A stretch of 64,000 nt of DNA, taken from assembly GCA_041394985.1 (NCBI GenBank), contig JAWLBI010000001.1, positions 310,001 to 374,000 of the forward strand, given 5' to 3'. Origin of the DNA: JAGLON01 sp041394985 (GTDB lineage Bacteria; Zixibacteria; MSB-5A5; GN15; JAAZOE01). The notes beneath the pieces were generated by a model. It searched no databases. It had not been told where the DNA came from and saw nothing but the letters and a program-made list of their open reading frames with translations. This document shows, piece after piece, positions 52,510-61,294 of the stretch (the first letter of the stretch is position 1; each line of letters starts with the position of its first letter). Made by a program: the position numbers and the translations under genes.

Positions 52510-53470
52510 TTGCATGAGCGAGGATATTATCAAAATCGGTGTCAGCTCCTGTCTGTTGGGGGCAAAGGTGCGCTTTGACGGAGGACACAAGCGCGACCGC
52601 TTCGTTACCGACATTTTCGGCGGATTCGTGCAGTTCGTACCGATCTGCCCCGAGGTCGAGGTCGGGATGCCGATACCGCGTGAGTCGGTCAATCTGCAGG
52701 GCGACTACAGCGCGCCGTCGATGATCGGCTACAAGACCGGCGAGGACTGGACCGAGCGGATGAATCAGTACTCAAACGAGCGTATCCGCCGCGACGATGT
52801 GTCGGAATTATCGGGATATATTCTCAAAAAGGATTCACCATCGTGCGGCATGGAGCGGGTGAAAGTCTATACCAAGCCGGGGCAGTCGCCGACGAAGCAA
52901 GGTATCGGGCTTTTCGCTCGGGCACTAATGCTCAAATACCCTTATTTGCCGGTTGAGGAAGAGGGGCGGCTCAATGATCCCCTCCTGCGCGAGAATTTCA
53001 TCATTCGTGTGTTCGCATTTAAGCGATTGCAAAATCTCTACGAGAAGCGATTCAACCGCGGCGAGATGGTGGAGTTTCACACCCGGCACAAGTATCTGTT
53101 ACTGGCACACAATCAGGCGATTTATCGCGATATGGGGAAGTTAGTTGCTAAATTGAAAGAAATGCAACCGGCTGAATTCAAGCGGCTCTATCGCGATATG
53201 TTCATGACGGCGCTGTCATATAAGGCAACGGTTAAGAAGAATACTAATGTGTTGCAGCATATTGTCGGATTTCTTCGCGAGCATGTGACGTTTGTTGAGA
53301 AGCAGAGTATCATGCAGACGATAGATGATTATCATAAAGGACTTGTACCGCTCGTCGTGCCGATTACGCTTATCGCCCATTTTATCGAACGGTATGATGT
53401 GCCGTATATCAAGGATCAGATTTATTTGCGTCCGCATCCGAAGGAGCTGATGCTTCGCAATCATGTGTAA
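52502..53470 (+). CDS. DUF523 and DUF1722 fusion protein
   Basis: A 322-residue protein. DUF523 is at 8-150: IKIGVSSCLLGAKVRFDGGHKRD, CPEVEVGMPIPRESVNL, and GYILKKDSPSCGMERVKVY; its conserved Cys residues suggest metal binding. DUF1722 is at about 195-312 (FHTRHKYLLLAHNQAIYRDMGKLVA). The fusion is frequent in light- or UV-induced photolyase clusters, function unknown. The start overlaps the SRPBCC stop by 8 bases; ATG 52514 is an alternative. Confidence 0.92.
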   Translation: MGSCMSEDIIKIGVSSCLLGAKVRFDGGHKRDRFVTDIFGGFVQFVPICPEVEVGMPIPRESVNLQGDYSAPSMIGYKTGEDWTERMNQYSNERIRRDDVSELSGYILKKDSPSCGMERVKVYTKPGQSPTKQGIGLFARALMLKYPYLPVEEEGRLNDPLLRENFIIRVFAFKRLQNLYEKRFNRGEMVEFHTRHKYLLLAHNQAIYRDMGKLVAKLKEMQPAEFKRLYRDMFMTALSYKATVKKNTNVLQHIVGFLREHVTFVEKQSIMQTIDDYHKGLVPLVVPITLIAHFIERYDVPYIKDQIYLRPHPKELMLRNHV

Positions 53471-53492
53471 GGATAATCGATTCACCTGTCGG

Positions 53493-53608
53493 TATCCCAT
53501 GGCTTCGGCAATGGGAAGTGTTGAATCCCAAGGCTAACGCCTTGGGCTACCAGATTATGTAGGGGCTGACTCTGTCAGCCCGCGGGTCGACGGAGTCGAC
53601 CCCTACGA
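53493..53608. repeat. Palindromic repeats after the photolyase operon
   Basis: CCCATGGCTTCGGCAATGGG, CCCAAGGC/GCCTTGGG (53527-53546), GGGCTGAC/GTCAGCCC (53563-53581) and GGGTCGAC/GTCGACCC (53585-53602) lie in tandem. Related copies occur at 10.2 kb and 21.8 kb. Confidence 0.8.
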
Positions 53609-53650
53609 GGAATGTTGGCCAAACCCCTTGTGGTCTTGACGTGTGCAAAG

Positions 53651-54151
53651 CTATCCGACGAATACCTCGATCATGATCGCCAGTTGCCGCCAGTATTCGA
53701 TATCCCATGCGCCCGATGCCGAACCGCTCGTCGATGGCGCAACGAACAGCCTGGTATCATCAATCATCGCTTTTTGCAGGCCATAGGTAATATTTCTGAT
53801 GCGGAAGTATTCCTGAGCGGCGCGTTTGCCATTGAAGCAGACTATCTGCGGTCGATATAAGCGGATTTTATCCTCGAATGCGGCAATATCGAAAGCATTT
53901 CTACTCAATTCGGCATCACTGCCGGATTCGGTCTTGGCCAAGTCGGTGAGACCGATGCCGAATTTGGCAAGTTCTGCATATTCCGACGGCTGCAATAGGC
54001 GAGGTGTCAGGCCGGTAGTATAGAGAGTTTTCCAGAATTTATTGCCCGGTCCGGCATAGTAGTGCCCCCGCTGCGCAGACGCAGTCCCCGCGGCCGTGCC
54101 ACAGAACACGACCGTCATTTCAAAATCCAGTATATCCCTGAGAACATGCAT
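53651..54151 (-). CDS. mug: G/U mismatch-specific uracil-DNA glycosylase
   Basis: A 166-residue family-2 uracil-DNA glycosylase (Mug/TDG type). Motif 1 is VVFCGTAAGTASAQRGHYYAG. The following GPGNKFWKTLY is the helix shared by Mug and TDG, and motif 2 is VAPSTSGSASGAWD near 140. E. coli Mug has GxNPG in motif 1, whereas this protein has GTAAG, so it lacks the usual Asn; that change occurs in a bacterial Mug subset. Removes mispaired uracil or ethenocytosine. Confidence 0.85.
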   Translation of the reverse strand: MHVLRDILDFEMTVVFCGTAAGTASAQRGHYYAGPGNKFWKTLYTTGLTPRLLQPSEYAELAKFGIGLTDLAKTESGSDAELSRNAFDIAAFEDKIRLYRPQIVCFNGKRAAQEYFRIRNITYGLQKAMIDDTRLFVAPSTSGSASGAWDIEYWRQLAIMIEVFVG

Positions 54152-54220
54152 AGCCTTATATAATGTAGTACGAAATGATTCTAAAAATCAATGAAAACTA
54201 CCGGAAATATTCCGAAATCC

Positions 54221-54538
54221 TCAGTAATCGAATTCCGCCCGGACTTCATAGTGTTGTGAGCGCTCATCGAAATGCGAAAGGACTGCGCGAGCCTTCGGTG
54301 GGACATGCGCGACGCTGTAATCTTCGCCCATGAAATTCCTGACCGATTCCAGCGAATCGAAATACATCATCGTGATGAACTCGACTTCCGATTCCAATGG
54401 TCGGCGGAAGACTTTGATCGAGCGGTATCCTTCGATATTCATCACTTCGATACCGGGAATGACCTTGTTCAATAAAAGGGTCTCGTATGCGTCGGCATTT
54501 TCCGGTGTCGTCCACCCGTGCCAGATTCTGACTATCAT
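54221..54538 (-). CDS. Antibiotic biosynthesis monooxygenase (ABM) domain protein
   Basis: A 105-residue ABM-fold protein: IVRIWHGWTTPENADAYETLLLNKVIPGIEVMNIEGYRS, FITMMYFDSLESVRNFMGEDYSVAHVPPKARAVLSHFD. The ferredoxin-like fold dimerises around a small hydrophobic substrate. Members include cofactor-free monooxygenases and many uncharacterised proteins. Its ATG overlaps the end of the kinase-like gene upstream by 4 bases. Confidence 0.88.
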   Translation of the reverse strand: MIVRIWHGWTTPENADAYETLLLNKVIPGIEVMNIEGYRSIKVFRRPLESEVEFITMMYFDSLESVRNFMGEDYSVAHVPPKARAVLSHFDERSQHYEVRAEFDY

Positions 54539-55098
54539 GTATAATTCTCCTTATCCTGAATCTTCACCAAGAATTCCTCCGCCTGCCGCGGATGAGAAAA
54601 ACGAATGAATACTTCGCCCGCGGCCTTGCGCTCCCTCTCCAATTCCGGATACACCCGGCGATGCTGCCCGAACGTTTTTACCGCCCAGAGGATAATTGAA
54701 TCGAGGCTGAAGAATCCTTTCCGGATTGTCTCGAAATTACCGTTATACAGTTGTTCCTTTTTCACCGACCGCACGAATGTCCGCTTGATAATGCGATACA
54801 TGATGCGCGGGAACGAATAATCCAGCCAGATGATCATCGTCGCGCGTGGCAAAATATACGGGTGATATCTCCTGAAGTTTCCATCGAGAATCCAGCTGTC
54901 TTGTGCGACGAACGCATTGAGCCGCTCGAGAAAAACCTCGTTTTCCACCGGTTGCCAGCCGGGGTTCCAGTAGAACTCATCGAGCTGCCGGTGTTCGCAT
55001 CGGAGCGCCTCGGCGAGTTGCCGGCCTAAGGTCGTCTTACCGCATCCTGATGTCCCGATAATATAAATCCGCTTGAGTAGTGAGAGGTCGGTGTTCAT
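54535..55098 (-). CDS. P-loop kinase-like (FlaR/topology modulator-like) protein
   Basis: A 187-residue P-loop protein. Walker A is IYIIGTSGCGKTTLGRQLAEAL near 10-32. HRQLDEFYWNPGWQPVENEVFLERL is the family hallmark after strand 2, followed by DSWILDGNFRR and IIWLDYSFPRIMYRIIKRT. It resembles shikimate/adenylate kinases and FlaR topology modulators; the substrate is unknown. First gene of a two-gene operon with the ABM protein. Confidence 0.85.
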   Translation of the reverse strand: MNTDLSLLKRIYIIGTSGCGKTTLGRQLAEALRCEHRQLDEFYWNPGWQPVENEVFLERLNAFVAQDSWILDGNFRRYHPYILPRATMIIWLDYSFPRIMYRIIKRTFVRSVKKEQLYNGNFETIRKGFFSLDSIILWAVKTFGQHRRVYPELERERKAAGEVFIRFSHPRQAEEFLVKIQDKENYT

Positions 55099-55159
55099 TG
55101 TGTGTCAATGTAAGATGAGAACAGGAATAATACAAGCGAGGAGTCATTCTATTCGTAAA

Positions 55160-55182
55160 GCAGGTCCCCAATGGAACCTGCC
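55160..55182. repeat. Family-B palindrome
   Basis: GCAGGTCCCCAATGGAACCTGC is an imperfect copy of the GGCAGGTCCC palindrome, with one mismatch in the arms. Confidence 0.7.
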
Positions 55183-55391
55183 GAAGCCGGCGGTTCCTCC
55201 CGGGTTCTGATAACGATATAGGATACTGTGTTTTCCTGGTCTACGAGACACGTAAGATGAAGATAACCCATGCGTCTGACGCAGTACAGTGTCAAATAGT
55301 ATATTAATACTGGATAAAGCCCTTAGCCAAATCGTCATTAGACTTTGGACATATGATCTATCACAGGGTTCAGAAAAACGAGGGGTGGCAA

Positions 55392-56366
55392 ATGGGTGCA
55401 GGTAAGGCTGTAATAGTAATCGGTTTAGTATTTCTAATGGCGGTTTATTGTGCGACAACTGTTTTTGCTCAGTCAGAAAGCACAAAAGGCGACAGTTCTC
55501 AAATCCAGAAGAGTACATATCTCGGGCAGAAACGACCCGGGGTGATGCCTGAACAGTTTCTTCCCCACATTTTATTAGATGGTGTGCACTCGGCTCCGAC
55601 ATTTTCGCCGGATGGTTCCGAGATGTACTGGAGCCGATACTATATTCCGGAGGGGGGCAAGGCCCGAGTTCAGCACATATTTTTCAGCCGATACTCTGAT
55701 GGCCGGTGGTCAGCCCCTGAACTGGCCGCATTCTCGGGAGTCTACAGCGACGGGGGACCATTCATTACCGATAATGGCAAACGCCTGATATATTATTCCA
55801 ATCGTCCGATAGAGCCGGGAGCGGAACCGGGGGATGAATACCTCTCGGACATCTGGTATATCGAGATGACCGATAGCGGGTTTGGGGAGCCGAAACGGTT
55901 TCCTTATAATACCGAGGCCCATGATGGAATGGCATCGGCGGCGGCCGACGGCTCCATAGTTTTTCAATCCAATCGGCCGGGATCATATGGCATATTTGAT
56001 ATCTATTATTCAGAATTGATTGATGGGGCATATGCCAAGCCGAAAAACCTCGGAACCGGCGTTAACTGTGCCGGAATCAATTTCAGTCCTCTCATCGCAC
56101 CTGACAAGAGCTTTCTCATCATAGCTTACAATAATAACGGTGCTGATAACGGTCTGCATATCTCATTCAGGAAACAGGACGGCGGGTGGACCAAGCCGAT
56201 TTCTATGGGAGAGAGAATTAACTCTACATCGGTTCAGCGCTTCCCGGGGCTGTCTCCCGATGGCAGATATCTCTTTTTCACTCGGGCCGGTTCTGAGAGA
56301 GGTGTATACTGGGTGGAAACCGGTATTATTGACAGCCTGAAGCGAGAGGTGCTGGAGCAGAAATGA
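55392..56366 (+). CDS. Exported PD40 (WD40-like) beta-propeller protein
   Basis: A 324-residue exported protein. Residues 1-28 are a signal peptide with an AxA-like end (VFAQS). The body has at least four TolB/PD40 blades: APTFSPDGSEMYWSRY, GPFITDNGKRLIYYSNRP, GMASAAADGSIVFQSNRPG and FPGLSPDGRYLFFTRAG. The fold is that of OmpA-associated and TolB-type propellers. ATG 55392 is chosen because GAGGGG is 8 bases upstream and the signal peptide then begins properly; a longer in-frame start lacks both. Confidence 0.85.
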   Translation: MGAGKAVIVIGLVFLMAVYCATTVFAQSESTKGDSSQIQKSTYLGQKRPGVMPEQFLPHILLDGVHSAPTFSPDGSEMYWSRYYIPEGGKARVQHIFFSRYSDGRWSAPELAAFSGVYSDGGPFITDNGKRLIYYSNRPIEPGAEPGDEYLSDIWYIEMTDSGFGEPKRFPYNTEAHDGMASAAADGSIVFQSNRPGSYGIFDIYYSELIDGAYAKPKNLGTGVNCAGINFSPLIAPDKSFLIIAYNNNGADNGLHISFRKQDGGWTKPISMGERINSTSVQRFPGLSPDGRYLFFTRAGSERGVYWVETGIIDSLKREVLEQK

Positions 56367-56414
56367 GCCGGCAAAATGAAGAATCCCACCCGAGGTGGGA
56401 TACAATGCGGAGAA

Positions 56415-56789
56415 TTATTCCTTTTTCCTGATGAAAGTAATGAGGGCCAATGTGAGGACTGCAGTAGCAAGACTAATGCTCCCGCCGCAGGTCACTGAAT
56501 CGCCCGTAAGTAAGACCGCACAAATCCCTGCGATGATCGGTAACAGGCAGGCCAGAATAAACACAGGATAGAAACCTCGCCCCTTGTTGCCGGCTACCAA
56601 CCCCGCTCCCCAAGCGAACAATCCTATGGCGCCCAATGCTCCCACATGAGCCAGGACATACAATGCAATCGCATTCCGTGAAACCAAAAGATATCCGCCA
56701 AATCCAATTATTATAAGGATGAGTGCGGAATATACTATAGACTTTTTTCCGCCATTAGGTCGATCTTTTATGGAAATAGAATTGTGCAT
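56415..56789 (-). CDS. Small four-TM membrane protein 1 of 3
   Basis: A 124-residue hypothetical membrane protein with four hydrophobic helices (about 19-36, 42-63, 72-92, 103-120). VLLTGDSVTCGGSISLA between helices 3 and 4 resembles VLLTGEFFSTGSSVAAG in the next protein. Function unknown. It is the last of three minus-strand small membrane genes. Confidence 0.65.
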   Translation of the reverse strand: MHNSISIKDRPNGGKKSIVYSALILIIIGFGGYLLVSRNAIALYVLAHVGALGAIGLFAWGAGLVAGNKGRGFYPVFILACLLPIIAGICAVLLTGDSVTCGGSISLATAVLTLALITFIRKKE

Positions 56790-56878
56790 TTAACTACTCC
56801 CTCCAATCTCCTCACTTGATTAGACCTATATGGAGTTAGATAGTTGCAGCGTTTACCTGAGTAATACGGGGTATTCTT

Positions 56879-57322
56879 TTATGGCCTATTGCTCGATTCC
56901 TTCCAGGGGACATGCTCGCCGGGCACATCTTTATTTTCGATTCTTAAGATAACTACTATATTGAAAATATTGAGCGCCGGCCCCAGGACTATAAAACCAA
57001 TTGGTAAAACAAACCCTGCGGCAACAGAACTGCCTGTTGAAAAGAATTCGCCCGTTAATAAGACGACAGATAAGATTATGATGAACAACGACACTACAAG
57101 ATTGATGACGACGCATGCATCGCGAGTGGCCTTTCCCTGCGCAATATTCTTTTGATCAAGAGATTTCAGATACAGCAGAGTGAGAATTATTGCAAGGACC
57201 TGAATTATTGGTACAATTACAAACAGCCATGGAATAGACAAAGTAGCGGGCATGACAATAAAGAGCGATAGTGCACTAATAGTATTAGTGACAACTGTGA
57301 CTGTTTTAAACTTGTCATTCAT
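56879..57322 (-). CDS. Small four-TM membrane protein 2 of 3
   Basis: A 147-residue hypothetical protein with four TM helices (about 10-27, 31-51, 70-90, 98-124) and a soluble charged tail (ENKDVPGEHVPWKESSNRP). It is separated from gene 3 by 11 bases, so co-transcribed. No family recognised. Confidence 0.65.
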   Translation of the reverse strand: MNDKFKTVTVVTNTISALSLFIVMPATLSIPWLFVIVPIIQVLAIILTLLYLKSLDQKNIAQGKATRDACVVINLVVSLFIIILSVVLLTGEFFSTGSSVAAGFVLPIGFIVLGPALNIFNIVVILRIENKDVPGEHVPWKESSNRP

Positions 57323-57333
57323 GTTCGGTAATG

Positions 57334-57729
57334 CTACTCCGTTTCCTGGAATTTTAGAATAGATGCCGCCGATAAATTAATGAAGCAGGCGCCCACACAA
57401 GTAGTGAGAAACAATATGAAAACGAACGGATACACATGGTCATCCCAAACGAAGCCGCCCTGACTCAGGAAAAGTATAACCGGGTATAACAAGAGCATTA
57501 GGCCGGTAGCCCCAAACCCGACTCCGACCAGGCCTTTGCCTCGAATAGGAGTCAGTTTCCTGATCATGAGCAACCATATGAAATGAAATATGAGCGCGGG
57601 CATACTCATGAAAAATACAAACACAATATTGTATCTCTCTGAGAATGTCCATGTGAAAAAAACGACAGCAATACTCAGAAGCGTGATGATATGAAAAAAC
57701 ACTGAAGTGTATTTTATGACAGTTGACAT
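57334..57729 (-). CDS. Small four-TM membrane protein 3 of 3
   Basis: A 131-residue hypothetical protein, four TM helices (about 9-27, 33-55, 66-89, 99-122). KGLVGVGFGATGLMLLLYPV has the Lys-Gly loop seen in protein 1 (NKGRGFYPVF). First gene of the small cluster. No family recognised. Confidence 0.65.
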   Translation of the reverse strand: MSTVIKYTSVFFHIITLLSIAVVFFTWTFSERYNIVFVFFMSMPALIFHFIWLLMIRKLTPIRGKGLVGVGFGATGLMLLLYPVILFLSQGGFVWDDHVYPFVFILFLTTCVGACFINLSAASILKFQETE

Positions 57730-57940
57730 TTCCTGAAATTCCCAACGGTGAAAAACCGATATCTTTTACCCGCCCAAGCATATATAACATAATAAGTGGC
57801 AGCCTTTATTACAAGAGCCAAATCATTACGAGAAACTGCCCAGTGGCGGCTGACGATTATAACCCACCTATCAGCTATCGTTGTTAGTAACTATGTAACA
57901 GGCAAAATGAGGATTCCACCCGTTGGGCGGGGTACGAGGT

Positions 57941-58015
57941 CCCGACCCTAAAGGGTCGGGCTACCGGGTTTTATTGTGTTATGCTAGGAAAAAAAGGGCG
58001 ATTCGTGAATCGCCC
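57941..58015. repeat. Family-C palindrome and a GGGCGATTC palindrome
   Basis: CCCGACCCTAAAGGGTCGGG (57941-57960) and GGGCGATTCGTGAATCGCCC (57996-58015) lie just downstream of the tRNA-Lys genes on their strand. Confidence 0.8.
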
Positions 58016-58040
58016 CTACCGTGATTTTCCCAATAAAAAA

Positions 58041-58113
<73 letters not shown>

Positions 58114-58118
58114 ATTCA

Positions 58119-58193
58119 TGGTGAGGGTGGAAGGGATCGAACCTTCGACCACCTGCTTAAAAGGCAGATGCTCTACCCCTGAGCTACACCCCC
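58119..58193 (-). tRNA. trnK: tRNA-Lys (anticodon TTT), CCA encoded
   Basis: Folds as a tRNA with acceptor GGGGGTG/CACCCTC (one G-U pair), D arm AGCTCAGGGGTAGAGCA, anticodon loop CTTTTAA and T arm AAGGTTCGATCCCTT. The 3' CCA is encoded, unlike in the neighbour. Coordinates include CCA. Confidence 0.95.
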
Positions 58194-58336
58194 ACACTCA
58201 TAAACTTTTGTCAGGCCGCTAATATACCCGAAATCACTCAAATGTCAAGCCGGTTTTTTGCCGCCGGAATCCGCCATATTTCGGCAGATGCGGATCCGCC
58301 GAGGCGGACCGGGGCACGGGATGCTGAAATAAATCC

Positions 58337-58607
58337 GTCATTCCCGAGAGTGATTCGCCTAGGCGAATTATACGAGCGAGTCGGGAATCCAGAGCGGAGT
58401 TCGGTCAATCTCTGTCTGGATTCCCATTTACATGGGAATGACAAAGATTACTCCGTAATCTTTGATGTCGAAACCACAGGGGGGGCGACCTACAAAGATG
58501 TCAAAACCGCGATCCGCCCAGCCGGATTGACCTACGAGGATGGCAGGAGCGCGAGGGCTCCTGCCTTACCGGTAAGATGGCAGGTTTCTTTTGGAAACCT
58601 GCCCTAC
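58337..58607. repeat. Palindromic repeat cluster before lon (families D, A, B)
   Basis: A large inverted element from GTCATTCCCG to GGGAATGAC (58337-58442) has the same layout as 9980-10062: inner GGGAATCCAGAG arm, and outer arms made of ATTCCC. GGCAGGAGC/GCTCCTGCC (58542-58565) and GGCAGGTTT/AAACCTGCC (58579-58607) follow. Confidence 0.85.
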
Positions 58608-58720
58608 AAATCTTTGGGAAAAGTCCACCCCACAATATGGTTGTGACAATATGTCCATAATATGCTCGTCAGGCGGAACTTCACTTTTTTGCAATTGTTA
58701 CACCCTTTTGGAAACCTGAC

Positions 58721-58749
58721 TTGCTTTTTCTTCATTTATTATCTATAAG
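58721..58749 (+). promoter_or_regulatory. Candidate sigma-70 promoter of lon
   Basis: TTGCTT (58721-58726) and TATAAG (58744-58749) are 17 bases apart, 39 bases before the lon ATG. No CIRCE element is seen. Confidence 0.45.
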
Positions 58750-58787
58750 TGAGTGCGCTAACCCATTTGAAAAGGAATAACCGCTCA

Positions 58788-61211
58788 ATGCGCTACATAC
58801 ACAACAACGAGAAACTGGAAATCAAGAACCAACTCCCGCTGATCCCCCTCCGCGACGTCGTGATCTTTCCGTATATGATCTACCCGCTCCTCATCGGACG
58901 CCAGATGACGGTCAACGCCCTGCAGGAGGCCATGGTCCGCGATAAAATCGTCTTTCTCGTCACTCAAAAAGATCCCGCGACCGACAACCCGAACAAGGCC
59001 GATTTATACTCGGTCGGCGTCGTCGCCCGCATCCTCCAGGTCATGAAACTGCCGAACGGCACGATCAAAGTCCTGATTGAGGGGCTCTTCCGGGCGCGTA
59101 TGCTGAGCATGAAAAAGTCCGGCGGCTATCATACCTCGCGCATCCATGTCATCGAGCCCGAGCGCAATATCAATGATTCCGAGACCGAGGCGCTGGCTCG
59201 GCGGGTCATGGACCTGTTCACCGACTATGTTCAGCGCAATCGCCGAATCCCCAATGAAATCGTGTCGCAATTGTCCGGATTCACTGACCATCGGCGCCTG
59301 GCCGATACGATATCGGCGCATTTGGTGCAGAAAAACGAACAGAAGCAAAAAATCCTCGAGAGCGAAAATATCAAAGGGCAGCTCTATAACTTAATCGACC
59401 TGCTGACCTCGGAGATCGAAATCCTGAAGATCGAGCAGCGCATCGACGGATCGGTCCGCGATTCGCTCTCGCGCAGCCAGCGCGAATATTATCTCCAGCA
59501 GCAGATGAAGGCCATCAAGGAGGAACTCGGTCAATTCGACGACAGCGCCGGTGAAATCGATGAGTTGTATGCCAAGCTGGATGAAATGAAGGCCGCCGAA
59601 GCCGTCAAACTCCGGGCTGAAGAGGAAATCAAAAAGCTCTCACGCATGCACCAGTATTCGGCCGAGGCCGGTGTCGTGCGAGGCTATCTGGACTGGGTGC
59701 TGTCGCTCCCGTGGGAGGAGCGTACTAAAGATCGTACCAATTTCAAAGGCGTGCAGAAGATTTTAGACGAGGACCATTATGGCCTCGATAAACCGAAAAA
59801 GCGTATCATGGAACACCTGGCCGTCCTGAAGATGGCCGGCAAAGTCCGCGGCCCGATTCTCTGTCTGGTGGGCCCTCCCGGCGTCGGCAAGACGTCGCTG
59901 GGTAAATCGGTCGCACGGGCGCTCGACCGGAAATTCGTCCGCATGTCGCTGGGTGGCATTCACGATGAGGCCGAAATCCGAGGCCATCGCCGGACGTATA
60001 TCGGCTCGATGCCCGGCCGGATTATCCAGTCGATTAAAAAGGCCGGATCGGCCAACCCGGTTTTCCTGCTGGATGAAGTCGACAAAATCGGGGCTGATTT
60101 CCGAGGCGACCCCGCCGCCGCGCTGCTGGAAGTACTTGACCCGGAACAGAATGTGGCCTTTTCCGATAACTATCTGGAGCTGGATTTCGATTTATCCGAA
60201 GTCCTCTTCCTGACGACGGCCAATACGCTCATGGACATTCCGGTGCCATTGCAGGACCGTATGGAAATTATCCGCCTGCCCGGATACCTCGAATTTGAAA
60301 AACTGGGCATTGCCAAGCAGTTTTTGATTCCGAAGATCAAAAAGGCTCAGGCAATCGACAAAATCAAGGTCGATATCACCGACGAAGCGATCCTGTATAT
60401 CATTCGCGACTATACGCGCGAGGCCGGCGTGCGCGAACTGGAGCGCAAACTGACGGCGGTATTCCGCAAAATCACGCTTAAGGAAGTTACCCGTAAGAAG
60501 AAGGGTGGCTACAAGATAACCCCGGTCGAAGTCGGTAAACTCATCGGCGGCCCGGTGTATCAGTTCGCCGAGGTTCCGGCTGTGGCGCCTCCGGGCTATA
60601 TCGTCGGTCTGGCCTGGACGGAAACCGGAGGAGAGATTCTCCCGATCGAGGTATCACTCGTCGCCGGGCAGCACAAACTGACGATGACCGGCAAGCTGGG
60701 CGAGGTCATGCAGGAATCGGCGCAGGCCGGTTTGACTTACATTCGAGCCAACGCCGAGCGGTTCGGAATTGATCCCAAGTTGATAAATGATACCGAGATT
60801 CATATACACATCCCGGAAGGTGCGATTCCGAAAGAAGGCCCATCGGCCGGTATCACGATGATTTCGGCAATGTTATCGGCCTTGACCGAGACGCCGGTTC
60901 GGACGACAATGGCGATGACCGGCGAAATCTCATTAACCGGCGATATTATTCCTATCGGCGGCTTGAACGAGAAGCTCCTCGCGGCCAAACGGCTGGGAAT
61001 TAACGAGATAATTGTCCCGTTCAAGAATGCGAAAGACATCGCGGAATTGCCCAAGGAACTATTGAAGGGGCTCAATCTGCGTAAAGTGAAATCGGTTGAC
61101 GAGGCACTACGGATAATTTTTGGGCGCGGATTCGTAAAAAAAGCCCCCAAAATCCCGGAAGCACCGGAAGCCGAAGATCACAAAAAACGCACACCTGCTA
61201 AAAAGAAGTAA
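58788..61211 (+). CDS. lon: ATP-dependent protease Lon
   Basis: An 807-residue LonA. The N-terminal substrate domain begins LPLIPLRDVVIFPYMIYPLLIGR. Walker A is GPPGVGKTSLGKSVARAL and Walker B VFLLDEVDKIG. The protease domain carries PKEGPSAGITM with the catalytic Ser and GGLNEKLLAAKRLGI with the Lys. ATG 58788 is preferred, with AAAAGG upstream and the family N-terminus; a GTG 39 bases earlier lacks a ribosome binding site. The Lys/Pro-rich C-terminal tail (KAPKIPEAPEAEDHKKRTPA) is longer than usual. It degrades misfolded and regulatory proteins, including antitoxins such as those of TA modules. Confidence 0.96.
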   Translation: MRYIHNNEKLEIKNQLPLIPLRDVVIFPYMIYPLLIGRQMTVNALQEAMVRDKIVFLVTQKDPATDNPNKADLYSVGVVARILQVMKLPNGTIKVLIEGLFRARMLSMKKSGGYHTSRIHVIEPERNINDSETEALARRVMDLFTDYVQRNRRIPNEIVSQLSGFTDHRRLADTISAHLVQKNEQKQKILESENIKGQLYNLIDLLTSEIEILKIEQRIDGSVRDSLSRSQREYYLQQQMKAIKEELGQFDDSAGEIDELYAKLDEMKAAEAVKLRAEEEIKKLSRMHQYSAEAGVVRGYLDWVLSLPWEERTKDRTNFKGVQKILDEDHYGLDKPKKRIMEHLAVLKMAGKVRGPILCLVGPPGVGKTSLGKSVARALDRKFVRMSLGGIHDEAEIRGHRRTYIGSMPGRIIQSIKKAGSANPVFLLDEVDKIGADFRGDPAAALLEVLDPEQNVAFSDNYLELDFDLSEVLFLTTANTLMDIPVPLQDRMEIIRLPGYLEFEKLGIAKQFLIPKIKKAQAIDKIKVDITDEAILYIIRDYTREAGVRELERKLTAVFRKITLKEVTRKKKGGYKITPVEVGKLIGGPVYQFAEVPAVAPPGYIVGLAWTETGGEILPIEVSLVAGQHKLTMTGKLGEVMQESAQAGLTYIRANAERFGIDPKLINDTEIHIHIPEGAIPKEGPSAGITMISAMLSALTETPVRTTMAMTGEISLTGDIIPIGGLNEKLLAAKRLGINEIIVPFKNAKDIAELPKELLKGLNLRKVKSVDEALRIIFGRGFVKKAPKIPEAPEAEDHKKRTPAKKK

Positions 61212-61294
61212 AAAGACTTGCCTGCGGAGCCGGAGTTGTGTACTTTATTCCGGCTCCAATCTCAGTATACCGCACAGTGGAGGTTGAAACAACC

